Shown here: positions 1 to 6,595 of the stretch, piece by piece | Layout: every line of letters begins with the position of its first letter | How positions within the stretch are numbered: position 1 is the first letter of the stretch | Assembly: GCA_036496265.1 (NCBI GenBank) | Contig: DASXLL010000386.1 | Span: 1 to 20,010, forward strand | Length of the DNA stretch: 20,010 nucleotides | DNA from: CAYLLN01 sp036496265 | Lineage (GTDB): Bacteria; Planctomycetota; Planctomycetia; Pirellulales; Pirellulaceae | Direction of reading: 5' to 3' | Position numbers and translations under genes: made by a program | The notes under the pieces: generated by a model | Databases searched by the model: none | Seen by the model: the letters and a program-made list of their open reading frames with translations, nothing else | What the model was told of the DNA's origin: nothing

Positions 1-261
1 GCTCGGCCGAAGCCCCTTTTTCCATAACGACGATCATGTGATGACTCCCGAAAACAAAAAACCCCGAGCAACCTATCGGTCCCCGGGGCAAAATCGCTTC
101 TTGGTTTACGCGGCAAAACTAGCGGCGTGCGACCAGCGGCCCCTCGGAGGAGAGGGTAAAATAAAACCGCCAGAAATAGCCGACCGTCCGCTGCATGCTC
201 CACATTATGCTTGGCGACCGCAAACGTGCCAAGGGTCCGGCAAAAAAACCTGCTTCGACCG

Positions 262-864
262 TTATTCCTTCGTTTCCGCGGCTTCGACGACACGAAACTC
301 CACGACATCCCAAGTCACCGCCATGCTATCCCCGCCTTTCCGTGATCCATTATCAATCCGCCGATACCGCTCAGGATAGCCATACTCTGCGTTAAACGCC
401 GCCCGCAAAATCAGCGGCCGCTGCTTGTGTTCCGCCGCCGCTCGTTCAATCGCCTCGACATCCCGGCTAATCGTTGAAAACATCCCCGGAATGCTCCACG
501 TGCCGAACGTCCGCTGTGACATCAACAGCTGACCATTTCGCCGCGCGGCAATCGCCTCGCCGTCGCGCACCTCAACACGATAAATCGCCGCCTGCGGCCC
601 AGTCACCTTCACCTCGATGTCATAGCTCGAAATCTTATGGGCCTTCCAATGTTCGTAAGCCGCATGAAACTCCTCCGGCGACAGCGACGGCGCCGGGTCG
701 TAATTGGCCTGCCGCATTACGACGAGCATCACTATCAAGCCCGCGCCAATTCCCAGTAATGTGAATGCCACGAAACGCCGCGCGGCGCCCATAACCGGCA
801 ATGCCCGCCTCGCAGCGTCATCACCGTTTTTCGTGACATCAGCGTTAGGAGCACGATCGATCAT
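262..864 (-). CDS. Small membrane-anchored protein, DUF6174-like
   Basis: A 200-residue protein of unknown function. Residues 1-30 are polar, 31-50 form one hydrophobic helix (FVAFTLLGIGAGLIVMLVVM), and the rest is a soluble domain, so it is probably a single-pass membrane protein with an external C-terminal domain. The soluble part has a tryptophan-containing helix followed by KISSYDIEVKVTG and, near the end, NAEYGYPERYRRIDN. That combination resembles the DUF6174 family as I remember it, where a SYxxx strand precedes a YGxPxxI/Y-D segment. The family call is from memory and tentative. The start is the ATG at 864, which gives the short cytoplasmic tail typical of such anchors. It is divergent from pyruvate kinase and has no partner visible on its own strand. 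No clear terminator follows it. Confidence 0.7.
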   Translation of the reverse strand: MIDRAPNADVTKNGDDAARRALPVMGAARRFVAFTLLGIGAGLIVMLVVMRQANYDPAPSLSPEEFHAAYEHWKAHKISSYDIEVKVTGPQAAIYRVEVRDGEAIAARRNGQLLMSQRTFGTWSIPGMFSTISRDVEAIERAAAEHKQRPLILRAAFNAEYGYPERYRRIDNGSRKGGDSMAVTWDVVEFRVVEAAETKE

Positions 865-972
865 TGTCAGCCCGGACTCGTCAATCGAACCATGATGGCG
901 TACAACATCTCATATTAGGCGGCGGACAGCAGCACGCAGAGGAGTGGTGCCTCGTTTAACGCAACGAATCCA

Positions 973-1004
973 CTACTCACTTGCTCACTCACTCACCACT
1001 CACC
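973..1004 (+). repeat. Quasi-periodic CTCAC tract before pyruvate kinase
   Basis: The word CTCAC recurs five times in 32 bases with spacings of 8, 4, 4 and 7. The tract ends nine bases before the pyruvate kinase ATG. The words ctactcactt (973-982) and actcaccactcacc (991-1004) both recur upstream of rpsI (14815-14838). It replaces any Shine-Dalgarno sequence in the 5' leader. Function unknown. Confidence 0.7.
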
Positions 1005-1012
1005 TCGACCCA

Positions 1013-2467
1013 ATGTCCAACCCCGCTCCGCCGGTCATTAGCTCTTTCGCCCACCGCGCCCGCACCAAAATCGTCGCCACGGTCGGCCCTTCGTGCGGCA
1101 GCATCGAAAAACTCGTCGAGCTGATTCGTGCCGGGGCCAGCGTCTTCCGCATCAATACGGCTCACGGCACGCAAGAAGAGCGCGAAAAGAAACTGCTCGA
1201 CATCCGCGCCGCTTCCGAGCAGACCCAAACACCCGTTGGTATTCTCGTCGATCTGGCCGGGCCAAAAATTCGCCTGGGCGAGCTGTTGGCCGAGCCGACT
1301 CAATGTGAAGTTGGCCAGGAATTTCGTTTCGTCCCCGGGACGAAGTCCAATGCCCCGGATGAGCTGACTTGCACGTATCCCGCGTTGATTGCTGAACTTT
1401 CGGTCGGCGACAACGTCATGCTGGCCGACGGAACCGTCAGCATGGTCGTCATCGGAAAGGAACAGGGGCAGGTCCGTTGCCGCGTGACGGGCAGCGGGCC
1501 GATCCGCAGCCGACAGGGCATCAACCTGCCCGGCGCCAAGCTCAGCGTCGCCTCGCTGACCGAGGCCGACATGACCAACGCCATCTGGGCCGCCAAAAAC
1601 GACGTCGATTTCGTCAGTCTCAGTTTCGTTCGCAAAGCCGTCGATGTGCTGCTGCTCAAGGAGTTGCTCAAATCTCACGGCTCATCGGCCATGACGATCG
1701 CCAAGATCGAAAAACCGGAAGCCGTGCAGCAAATTGGCGACATTGTGACCGCAGCGGAAGGCGTCATGGTGGCCCGCGGCGATCTGGGCGTGGAAATGGA
1801 TGTGGCGGAAATTGCGGTGGTGCAAAAGCGGATCGTGCAGGAATGCCAGCGGCAAGGGCGGCCGGTGATCGTGGCGACGCAGATGCTTGACAGCATGCAC
1901 CACAACCGCCGGCCGACGCGGGCCGAAGCGACTGATGTCGCCAATGCCATTCTCGATGGGGCGGACGCGTGCATGTTGTCGGGTGAGACAGCCATTGGTG
2001 AGTTTCCGGTCGAGTCGGTCGAGACGATGAACCGGATCATGCTCGCTACTGAGCCGTTGCTGAAGGATCGCGGGTTGTCGCGTGAGGTGCAGGCGATGGA
2101 TGTGCATCCGATTACCGCCGCCGCCGTTCGTGGCAGTGCCCTCATTGCCGATCAGCTCGAAGCTAAGCTTGTCGTGGTCGCCACTCGCGGCGGCGGCACT
2201 TGCCGAATGCGAAGTAAGCAACGCGATTTTATTCCGACGATCGGCCTTTCCGATTCGCCGGTTGTGCTTCGCAAACTGACGCTGTTCTGGGGTGTGACGC
2301 CTCTCGCTGGCGCTCCGGTTCATGATGGGCCCGCTCTCCGCGCCTTTATCGACGCCTGGGGCCGCGAACAGGGGCTTCTCAATAAGGGCGACTGCGTCAT
2401 CTTCGTTACCGGCACCAATTTTTATCCGATGGCTCAGAACATTGTGGTCATTCACGAGGTGGAGTGA
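1013..2467 (+). CDS. pyk: Pyruvate kinase
   Basis: Transfers phosphate from phosphoenolpyruvate to ADP in the last step of glycolysis, in the cytoplasm. The 484-residue product has the family's usual length and motifs: KIVATVGPSC (19-28), RINTAHG (46-52), DLAGPKIR (80-87), TIAKIEKPEAV with catalytic Lys231 and Glu233, MVARGDLGVE (252-261), VATQMLDSM with Thr289, and PTRAEATDVANAILDGADA. The start chosen is the ATG at 1013; the frame stays open upstream to a GTG at 944, but that extension runs through the CTCAC repeat and precedes the conserved core. There is no Shine-Dalgarno sequence. Around the K+ site, the residues matching rabbit Thr113, Glu117 and Thr120 are Leu81, Lys85 and Leu88, and the Ser76 equivalent is Ala50. 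This is the pattern associated with K+-independent enzymes. It converges on a NagB-like gene and lies near transaldolase. Confidence 0.96.
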   Translation: MSNPAPPVISSFAHRARTKIVATVGPSCGSIEKLVELIRAGASVFRINTAHGTQEEREKKLLDIRAASEQTQTPVGILVDLAGPKIRLGELLAEPTQCEVGQEFRFVPGTKSNAPDELTCTYPALIAELSVGDNVMLADGTVSMVVIGKEQGQVRCRVTGSGPIRSRQGINLPGAKLSVASLTEADMTNAIWAAKNDVDFVSLSFVRKAVDVLLLKELLKSHGSSAMTIAKIEKPEAVQQIGDIVTAAEGVMVARGDLGVEMDVAEIAVVQKRIVQECQRQGRPVIVATQMLDSMHHNRRPTRAEATDVANAILDGADACMLSGETAIGEFPVESVETMNRIMLATEPLLKDRGLSREVQAMDVHPITAAAVRGSALIADQLEAKLVVVATRGGGTCRMRSKQRDFIPTIGLSDSPVVLRKLTLFWGVTPLAGAPVHDGPALRAFIDAWGREQGLLNKGDCVIFVTGTNFYPMAQNIVVIHEVE

Positions 2468-2482
2468 CGGTTCGGGCGGCAA

Positions 2483-2510
2483 GTTTCATGTTCCAGGTTT
2501 CACGTTTCAA
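2483..2510 (+). repeat. Four tandem GTTTCAN heptamers
   Basis: Four adjacent 7-base units read gtttcat, gttccag, gtttcac and gtttcaa, with the last base variable and one internal T-to-C change. They lie 16 bases after the pyruvate kinase stop. The exact 7-base period rules out a coding repeat. Other heptameric tracts with a TCA core occur at 3964-3991 and, less regularly, at 973-1004 and 14815-14838. Confidence 0.75.
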
Positions 2511-2551
2511 GTCGGTGGTGGAGTAATCGAACTGAGGGGCGGGGGCGATTT

Positions 2552-2678
2552 GGCGCTAACATAGGGGTCACTTTTTTTTGTGGGGGAGGATGTTAGCGCC
2601 GGTTTAAGGTATTGGTATTTCTGCGGTTAGGAAAACTAACATCTTTTAGTACTCGCTAACATCGAAAGTGGTGTTAGC
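2552..2678. repeat. Cluster of three stem-loops with GTTAG/CTAAC arms
   Basis: The first is a perfect 11-base inverted repeat, ggcgctaacat (2552-2562) and atgttagcgcc (2590-2600), around a 27-base loop containing a run of eight T. The second is a short gttag/ctaac hairpin at about 2626-2639. The third is a perfect 7-base inverted repeat, gctaaca (2655-2661) and tgttagc (2672-2678), around a 10-base loop. A further ctaacat lies at 2636-2642. All share the same core word in both orientations. It could be a transcription end, a protein-binding array or a decayed small mobile repeat. Confidence 0.65.
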
Positions 2679-2800
2679 CGCTGTGGTATTAGTGCTTGTG
2701 ACAACTTGGGCGGCGGCAGTGCCTCTCTTAGCTACATTGCAATTGGCGCGAAAAACCGGACCGAAAAATGGCCGATTTTGAAAAATTGCGGAAGAGCGCA

Positions 2801-2834
2801 ACGAGGGCGGGGTCGGGAGACCCTCGCCCAACGT
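2801..2834. terminator. GC-rich hairpin between convergent genes
   Basis: gggtc (2810-2814) and gaccc (2819-2823) close on the four-base loop ggga. Outer arms gggc (2805-2808) and gccc (2826-2829) extend the stem. It lies 18-50 bases past the NagB-like stop and serves as a plausible end signal for either strand, although neither side has a clear T-run. The structure also resembles REP-type intergenic hairpins elsewhere in this window, so terminator is only one reading. Confidence 0.45.
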
Positions 2835-2851
2835 GGGAAAAGCAACGCGGC

Positions 2852-3700
2852 TTATCTCAATTGGATATCGGGCGGCTCGGCGACGTAGTTGGCCACGGTT
2901 AGCTCCGCGTCGGGATGTGTTCGCAAGAGCGAGGCGGGGCAGGCGGCTGTGATGGGGCCGTGGAGGACGCGGCGGACGACGCCGCGTTGCCAGGGGCGGT
3001 TGCAGTAGAAGCGGAGCTTTCTGGCAGCGAGGATTTCTTGCATGCCAACGGTCACGGCTCGCGTTGGAATGACGCCGATGTCGCCGCCGACGGTGACGGA
3101 GTTGATGGTCCGCGTTTCACGGGTCAGATCGAGCACGCGCGTTGGCCGGGCCGCGAATTGTTCGACTGAGACCCGTTCGCCGGGCTCGGGCGGCTCGTTG
3201 AAGGCAAGGTGGCAGTTGATGCCGATGCCGCCGAAGCAGACATCGACTCCGCCGCGCGAATCAATCAGCTTTCCAATCGCTTGGCAATTGGCCGGATCGG
3301 GGAAAACCCTGTTTTCCATGGGCGGGGCGAGTTGGGGATCGACCTGATCGTAGAACTTGCGATTCATGAAGCCGCGGAAGCTCAGCGGATGGTCGATGGG
3401 CACCCAGTGGTCGTTGTCGTCGAGGTATTCGTCCATGTTAATGATGACAAGATCGCGGCAATCCAGCCTCTGCTCGTTGATCATTGAGGCCAGGATCGGG
3501 AATTGATCTACTGGGCCGACAGGCAAGATCAGCGTCGCCGCCTTACCCGCCGCTTGCGCGTCACCGATTACCGCCAAAATCGCGCGGGCAAAATCCAGTG
3601 CGATTTCCTCCTGATCACCCCCAATCCAAACCTTTACCGGCGTGCCACGACCCAACTCCTCTGGTTTCACGCTCAAGTAATCCGGCGGTTGCCAATTCAT
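2852..3700 (-). CDS. NagB-like sugar-phosphate isomerase/deaminase, divergent active site
   Basis: A 282-residue member of the glucosamine-6-phosphate deaminase/6-phosphogluconolactonase fold. The strongest matches are NMDEY (89-92, the strand with the catalytic Asp72 of E. coli NagB) and GGIGINCHLAFNEP (157-170, ending in the conserved His and NEP). A TVGMQEILAARKL stretch matches the later substrate-binding helix. Canonical NagB would be expected to open ring sugars and convert glucosamine-6-phosphate to fructose-6-phosphate in the cytoplasm. Here the base matching Asp141 is Asn162, the next residue is Cys163, and the usual LPTGSTP phosphate loop reads LPVGPVDQFP, so the true reaction is uncertain. 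The start at 3700 (MNWQPP) is chosen because the frame continues upstream into a non-coding gcaaag inverted repeat, which gives a spurious N-terminal extension. Transaldolase lies divergently upstream. Confidence 0.85.
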   Translation of the reverse strand: MNWQPPDYLSVKPEELGRGTPVKVWIGGDQEEIALDFARAILAVIGDAQAAGKAATLILPVGPVDQFPILASMINEQRLDCRDLVIINMDEYLDDNDHWVPIDHPLSFRGFMNRKFYDQVDPQLAPPMENRVFPDPANCQAIGKLIDSRGGVDVCFGGIGINCHLAFNEPPEPGERVSVEQFAARPTRVLDLTRETRTINSVTVGGDIGVIPTRAVTVGMQEILAARKLRFYCNRPWQRGVVRRVLHGPITAACPASLLRTHPDAELTVANYVAEPPDIQLR

Positions 3701-3767
3701 CGTGGTGTCCTGCGGGTCGGCTGGCGAATCAGTTGTTTGCTGCGAAGGACTCGACTTTTCTCTTTTC

Positions 3768-3863
3768 AACGCAAAGGCGCAAAGGATGGCAAAGGCCGCA
3801 AAGGACAGGAAGTAGTTTGTTCGCCATCTTTGCGCTCTTTGCGATCCTTTGCTTCTTTGCGTT
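3768..3863. repeat. Long inverted repeat of gcaaag units
   Basis: Left arm from 3768 carries four gcaaag words spaced about nine bases apart. The right arm, ending at 3863, is its reverse complement: over the outer 36 bases I count 31 matches. The loop is about 20 bases. A transcript could form a long hairpin, with each arm itself a tandem of gcaaag units. Similar gcaaag-rich repeats are, to my recollection, common between genes in several environmental bacterial phyla and are often mis-translated. Confidence 0.75.
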
Positions 3864-3963
3864 AAATAAAGTGCGGATCGAATCTCATAACGGCATCGTT
3901 TCACCGCGTCCGTTGCCGCCGCGCTCCCATCCGCTCATACTCATAAGCGCAACTATTCCAAAT

Positions 3964-3991
3964 CTCAAGCCTGTAGCCTCAAGTCTCAAGC
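3964..3991 (+). repeat. Four tandem CTCAAGN heptamers
   Basis: Units ctcaagc, ctgtagc, ctcaagt and ctcaagc lie head to tail with an exact 7-base period. They end 12 bases before the transaldolase ATG, followed by a short T-run. No Shine-Dalgarno sequence is present between the tract and the start. Confidence 0.75.
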
Positions 3992-4003
3992 CTTTTTTCG
4001 CCC

Positions 4004-4663
4004 ATGAAACTTTTTCTTGACTCCGCCAAGACTGATGAAATCAAGCATGCGTTGGCCATGTGGGATGTGGATGGGATTACGACGAATCCGCGGCATGTGC
4101 AGGCTTCGGGTAAGCCGTTTTTGAAGGTGATTGACGAGATTGCGGAGCTGTTCGGCGGGACGAATAAGCCGATCAGCGTGGAGGTGAATCCGCATCTGAC
4201 CGACGTGAGGCAGATTGTCGAGGAAGGCCTGAAGCTAGCCAAGCGGTCGCCGAATTTCGTGGTCAAGGTCGGCGCGAGCGAGAATGGCTTCGCGGCGATG
4301 CGCGAGCTGTCGCGGCAGGGCGTTCGCATCAACGCCACGCTCATCTTCTCCGTCGCCCAAGCCTGGCACGCCGCCCGCGCCGGCGCCGCCTACATCAGCC
4401 CCTTCCTCGGCTGGAAAGAACAATACGGCGACTCCACCACCGGCTTCATCCAAGACATCCGCACGCTGCTTGATAAATTTCAGTACAAGGGCGAGATCAT
4501 CGCGGCGGCGATTCGGAACACGCATCAACTCTCGGCCGCCGCCGTCGCTGGGGCACATTGCGCGACAGCCGCGATGGCGCTGTATCAGGAGAGTTTTAAG
4601 AATCCGTATACGGATATGGGCGATAAGATTTTTCAGGGGGCGTGGGATACGACACCGCAGTAG
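4004..4663 (+). CDS. Transaldolase / fructose-6-phosphate aldolase family protein
   Basis: A 219-residue protein with the length and motifs of the small MipB/TalC/FSA subfamily. These enzymes form a Schiff base on a lysine and move or release a dihydroxyacetone unit from sugar phosphates in the cytoplasm. Seen: FLDSA with Asp6, DGITTNP (22-29), NFVVKV with the probable Schiff-base Lys88, INATLIFSVAQA (109-120) and AGAAYISPFLG (126-136). After TTNP the usual Ser-Leu is Arg-His, and the stretch following the lysine (GASENGFAAM) differs from the PMT-type sequence of E. coli FSA. Whether it acts as transaldolase or aldolase cannot be read from this. The ATG at 4004 gives the standard N-terminus with no Shine-Dalgarno sequence. 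The divergent NagB-like gene and nearby pyruvate kinase suggest shared sugar-phosphate metabolism. Confidence 0.92.
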   Translation: MKLFLDSAKTDEIKHALAMWDVDGITTNPRHVQASGKPFLKVIDEIAELFGGTNKPISVEVNPHLTDVRQIVEEGLKLAKRSPNFVVKVGASENGFAAMRELSRQGVRINATLIFSVAQAWHAARAGAAYISPFLGWKEQYGDSTTGFIQDIRTLLDKFQYKGEIIAAAIRNTHQLSAAAVAGAHCATAAMALYQESFKNPYTDMGDKIFQGAWDTTPQ

Positions 4664-4758
4664 CTTTGGGCCGGCGAGGCCCTTCACAGGCCAGCGGATC
4701 GAATTAATCTTCGTCCAAGCGCGACGACTGGTTTCGAAACTACGGCTTTCCCGCGTCT

Positions 4759-4781
4759 GTCCGGTCAGGGCCTGCCCGGAC
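4759..4781. other. Hairpin after transaldolase
   Basis: gtccgg (4759-4764) and ccggac (4776-4781) enclose an 11-base near-palindrome, cagggcctg. It lies about 95 bases past the transaldolase stop. No T-run follows, so it is a weak terminator candidate or another REP-like hairpin. Confidence 0.35.
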
Positions 4782-4909
4782 TACTTTGACCCGGCGCTAC
4801 GGCACGCTGTGAGAATGTGCTAAATGTAGCGCGCCCTAATTAATTGCTTTTCTTTCTTGGGCGCGGCACACTAGTCACGCCACCCCCTCGTCTAAGGACC
4901 TACACCACC

Positions 4910-5740
4910 ATGCCTTCTATCCCCAAGAAAATTAATGACCGACTCGTCGCAGGGATTAAGAAATTTCAGCCGATTTTGGAATCAGCAAAGACGCGCGACA
5001 TCGGCGAGTCCGATACCGTGACGATTGTCGTCGAAATCCTGGCGGATGTCTTTGGCTTTGATAAGTTCACTGATCTTACATCTGAACAAGCCATCAAGGG
5101 TACACACTGCGATTTGGCTGTCAGTGTCGAAAATCAAGTTCAGTGCATCATTGAGGTTAAGGCAGTCGGAATAGAACTCAAGGATGCTCACGTCAAGCAG
5201 GCCGTCGATTATGCGGCTAATCACCCAAAAGGTATCGAGTGGGTGATTTTGACGAATGGCATTTGCTGGCGCGTGTACAGCGTGGTTTTCGGCAAGCCAA
5301 TCGGTGAGGATTTGGTCTTGGACTTTGAGTATTGTCTGCTAGACGCTCGTGACGACCGAAGCCTCGAGCTTCTTAACCTTCTCTGCAAGGAGAGTTGGCA
5401 CAAATCGCTCTTGGACGAGTTCCACGTTCAAAAGCAAGCGCTGAGCCGATTTTTCGTGGGAGCAATGCTCGTCACTGACCCCGTTATAAAGGTCGTTCGA
5501 AAAGAATTGAAGAAGCTTTCACCCGATGTGCGCGTCGAAATCGAAGAACTAAGGAAGGTAGTCCTCGACGAGGTTATTAAGCGAGAGGTGATGGAAGGCG
5601 ATAAGGCAGACGAGGCCAAACGGAAAATCGCACACGCTGCGAAGAAGGCACTTCGCGAAGCGGAAAAGGACGATTCTGCGGCGGAAGACAAGTCGCCTAC
5701 CGCTGACGCCATTTCGAAATCTGCGGCCGCGCCAGCCTAG
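4910..5740 (+). CDS. Stand-alone HsdR N-terminal-type PD-(D/E)XK protein
   Basis: A 276-residue protein resembling the N-terminal nuclease domain of type I restriction R subunits, without helicase domains. The core is GTHCDLAV with Asp68, IIEVKA with Glu82 and Lys84, and QAVDY with Gln97-x3-Tyr101, which are the PD-(D/E)XK and QxxxY elements; an upstream helix has Glu42. WVILTNGICWRVY (111-123) is also typical. These residues suggest an active Mg2+-dependent nuclease, or a retained fold used for binding. The C-terminal third is highly charged and helical (about 205-260), ending in an Ala/Ser/Lys-rich tail. The start at 4910 puts the conserved region 40-60 residues in; a longer reading would begin at 4844. 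The K+ channel gene starts one base after its stop, so the two are probably co-translated. Base composition looks less GC-rich than the flanks, suggesting acquisition. Confidence 0.8.
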   Translation: MPSIPKKINDRLVAGIKKFQPILESAKTRDIGESDTVTIVVEILADVFGFDKFTDLTSEQAIKGTHCDLAVSVENQVQCIIEVKAVGIELKDAHVKQAVDYAANHPKGIEWVILTNGICWRVYSVVFGKPIGEDLVLDFEYCLLDARDDRSLELLNLLCKESWHKSLLDEFHVQKQALSRFFVGAMLVTDPVIKVVRKELKKLSPDVRVEIEELRKVVLDEVIKREVMEGDKADEAKRKIAHAAKKALREAEKDDSAAEDKSPTADAISKSAAAPA

Positions 5741-5741
5741 T

Positions 5742-6536
5742 ATGAATCCTCAAACGCCTTCGCGGTCGGCCAACTATGAGCTGTTCATGCTTGTGCTATG
5801 TGTCTACGCACTCGCAGCGCTTTCTGTCGAGCATGCAACCGGAGTTCAGCCCGAGATTAAGTCGGTTCTTGGCTATGCGGACGATGCAGTTTGCCTCTTA
5901 TTCTTCGTTGATTTCATTGCGTCACTTTGGCGCGCTGAAAAGCGCTGGCACTATTTCATTACCTGGGGTTGGCTCGACCTGCTGTCATCGATTCCGACGC
6001 TCAATGTGGGTCGTTGGGGACGCTTGGCACGGATCGTACGAGTTTTTCGAGTTCTTCGTGGACTACGCGCCGCGAAAGTATTGACGACTGTCGTCCTGCG
6101 ACGTCGCGCTGAAAATACGTTTCTCGCCGCCAGCCTGTTAGCAATTCTACTGATCATTTTTTGCAGTTCGGCCATCTTGCATTTTGAAAACGACACTGAG
6201 TCAAACATCAAAACGGCTGAGGATGCCATTTGGTGGTCATTTACGACAATCACAACGGTGGGATATGGCGATCGGTTTCCGATCACGTCTGAGGGCCGCT
6301 TTGTCGCGGTGCTCCTAATGTGTGCTGGCGTGGGACTATTCAGCACATTCTCAGGCCTCCTAGCCGCTTGGTTTTTGTCATCCGGACAGTCAAGCGGCGA
6401 CTCGGAGCTTGCTGGTCTCCGCCGGGAGGTCACGATGCTTCGAGAAACGATAGACCGCCGACTAGGTCTGGAGGAACGACAAGAAGCGAGCGCGGCAACA
6501 CAACCAGATGCAGCAATGCTTCGGGGCGAGGCTTGA
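5742..6536 (+). CDS. Voltage-gated-type potassium channel subunit
   Basis: A 264-residue six-helix channel subunit, expected to tetramerise in the cytoplasmic membrane. Helices fall at about 12-30 (S1), 47-63 (S2), 73-85 (S3), 91-109 (S4), 127-147 (S5) and 186-211 (S6). The pore loop carries TTITTVGYGDRFP (168-180), containing the K+ selectivity filter TVGYGD at 172-177. S4 has regularly spaced arginines (RWGRLARIVRVFRVLRGLR), the hallmark of a voltage sensor. Residues about 220-245 form a short cytoplasmic coiled-coil-like segment, suitable for tetramer assembly; no RCK or cyclic-nucleotide domain is present. The ATG at 5742 lies one base after the stop of the nuclease-fold gene, so the channel is probably translationally coupled to it. 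This pairing is the most unusual gene context in the window. Confidence 0.93.
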   Translation: MNPQTPSRSANYELFMLVLCVYALAALSVEHATGVQPEIKSVLGYADDAVCLLFFVDFIASLWRAEKRWHYFITWGWLDLLSSIPTLNVGRWGRLARIVRVFRVLRGLRAAKVLTTVVLRRRAENTFLAASLLAILLIIFCSSAILHFENDTESNIKTAEDAIWWSFTTITTVGYGDRFPITSEGRFVAVLLMCAGVGLFSTFSGLLAAWFLSSGQSSGDSELAGLRREVTMLRETIDRRLGLEERQEASAATQPDAAMLRGEA

Positions 6537-6595
6537 GAATAGTTCGCTAATTGTGTTTTACCGGGCCGCGAGGCACTGACCGTACTGGCAATGTC

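Larger units (their letters stand above)
2468..2851. other. Gene-free, repeat-rich convergent spacer
   Basis: A 384-base spacer between the convergent pyruvate kinase and NagB-like genes. No credible coding sequence was seen. In order it holds a four-unit heptamer tract (2483-2510), a cluster of GTTAG/CTAAC stem-loops (2552-2678) and a GC-rich hairpin (2801-2834) next to the NagB-like stop. Each is listed separately. Confidence 0.75.
3701..4003. other. Gene-free divergent spacer built largely of repeats
   Basis: A 303-base spacer between the NagB-like start and the transaldolase start. It must hold both promoters. It contains the long gcaaag inverted repeat (3768-3863) and a heptamer tract (3964-3991). 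Translations through it give low-complexity sequence of the TQRSKGSQRAQRW type, which I read as repeat-encoded rather than real protein. Confidence 0.75.

Noticed and set aside
38..379. A 113-residue plus-strand frame at the left end
   Set aside because: It overlaps the end of the membrane-anchored protein gene antisense, and its product is rich in Pro/Arg without any motif.
973..1004. CRISPR-like or coding explanation for the CTCAC and heptamer tracts
   Set aside because: Units are 7-8 bases without spacers, so not CRISPR; the tracts lie outside any supported gene.
1682..2482. A 266-residue minus-strand frame antisense to pyruvate kinase
   Set aside because: Pyruvate kinase motifs are unambiguous on the plus strand and the antisense product looks like low-complexity shadow sequence.
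3484..4020. A plus-strand frame across the NagB-like start and the spacer
   Set aside because: It is antisense to the NagB-like N-terminus and then runs through the gcaaag inverted repeat, giving repeat-type residues only.
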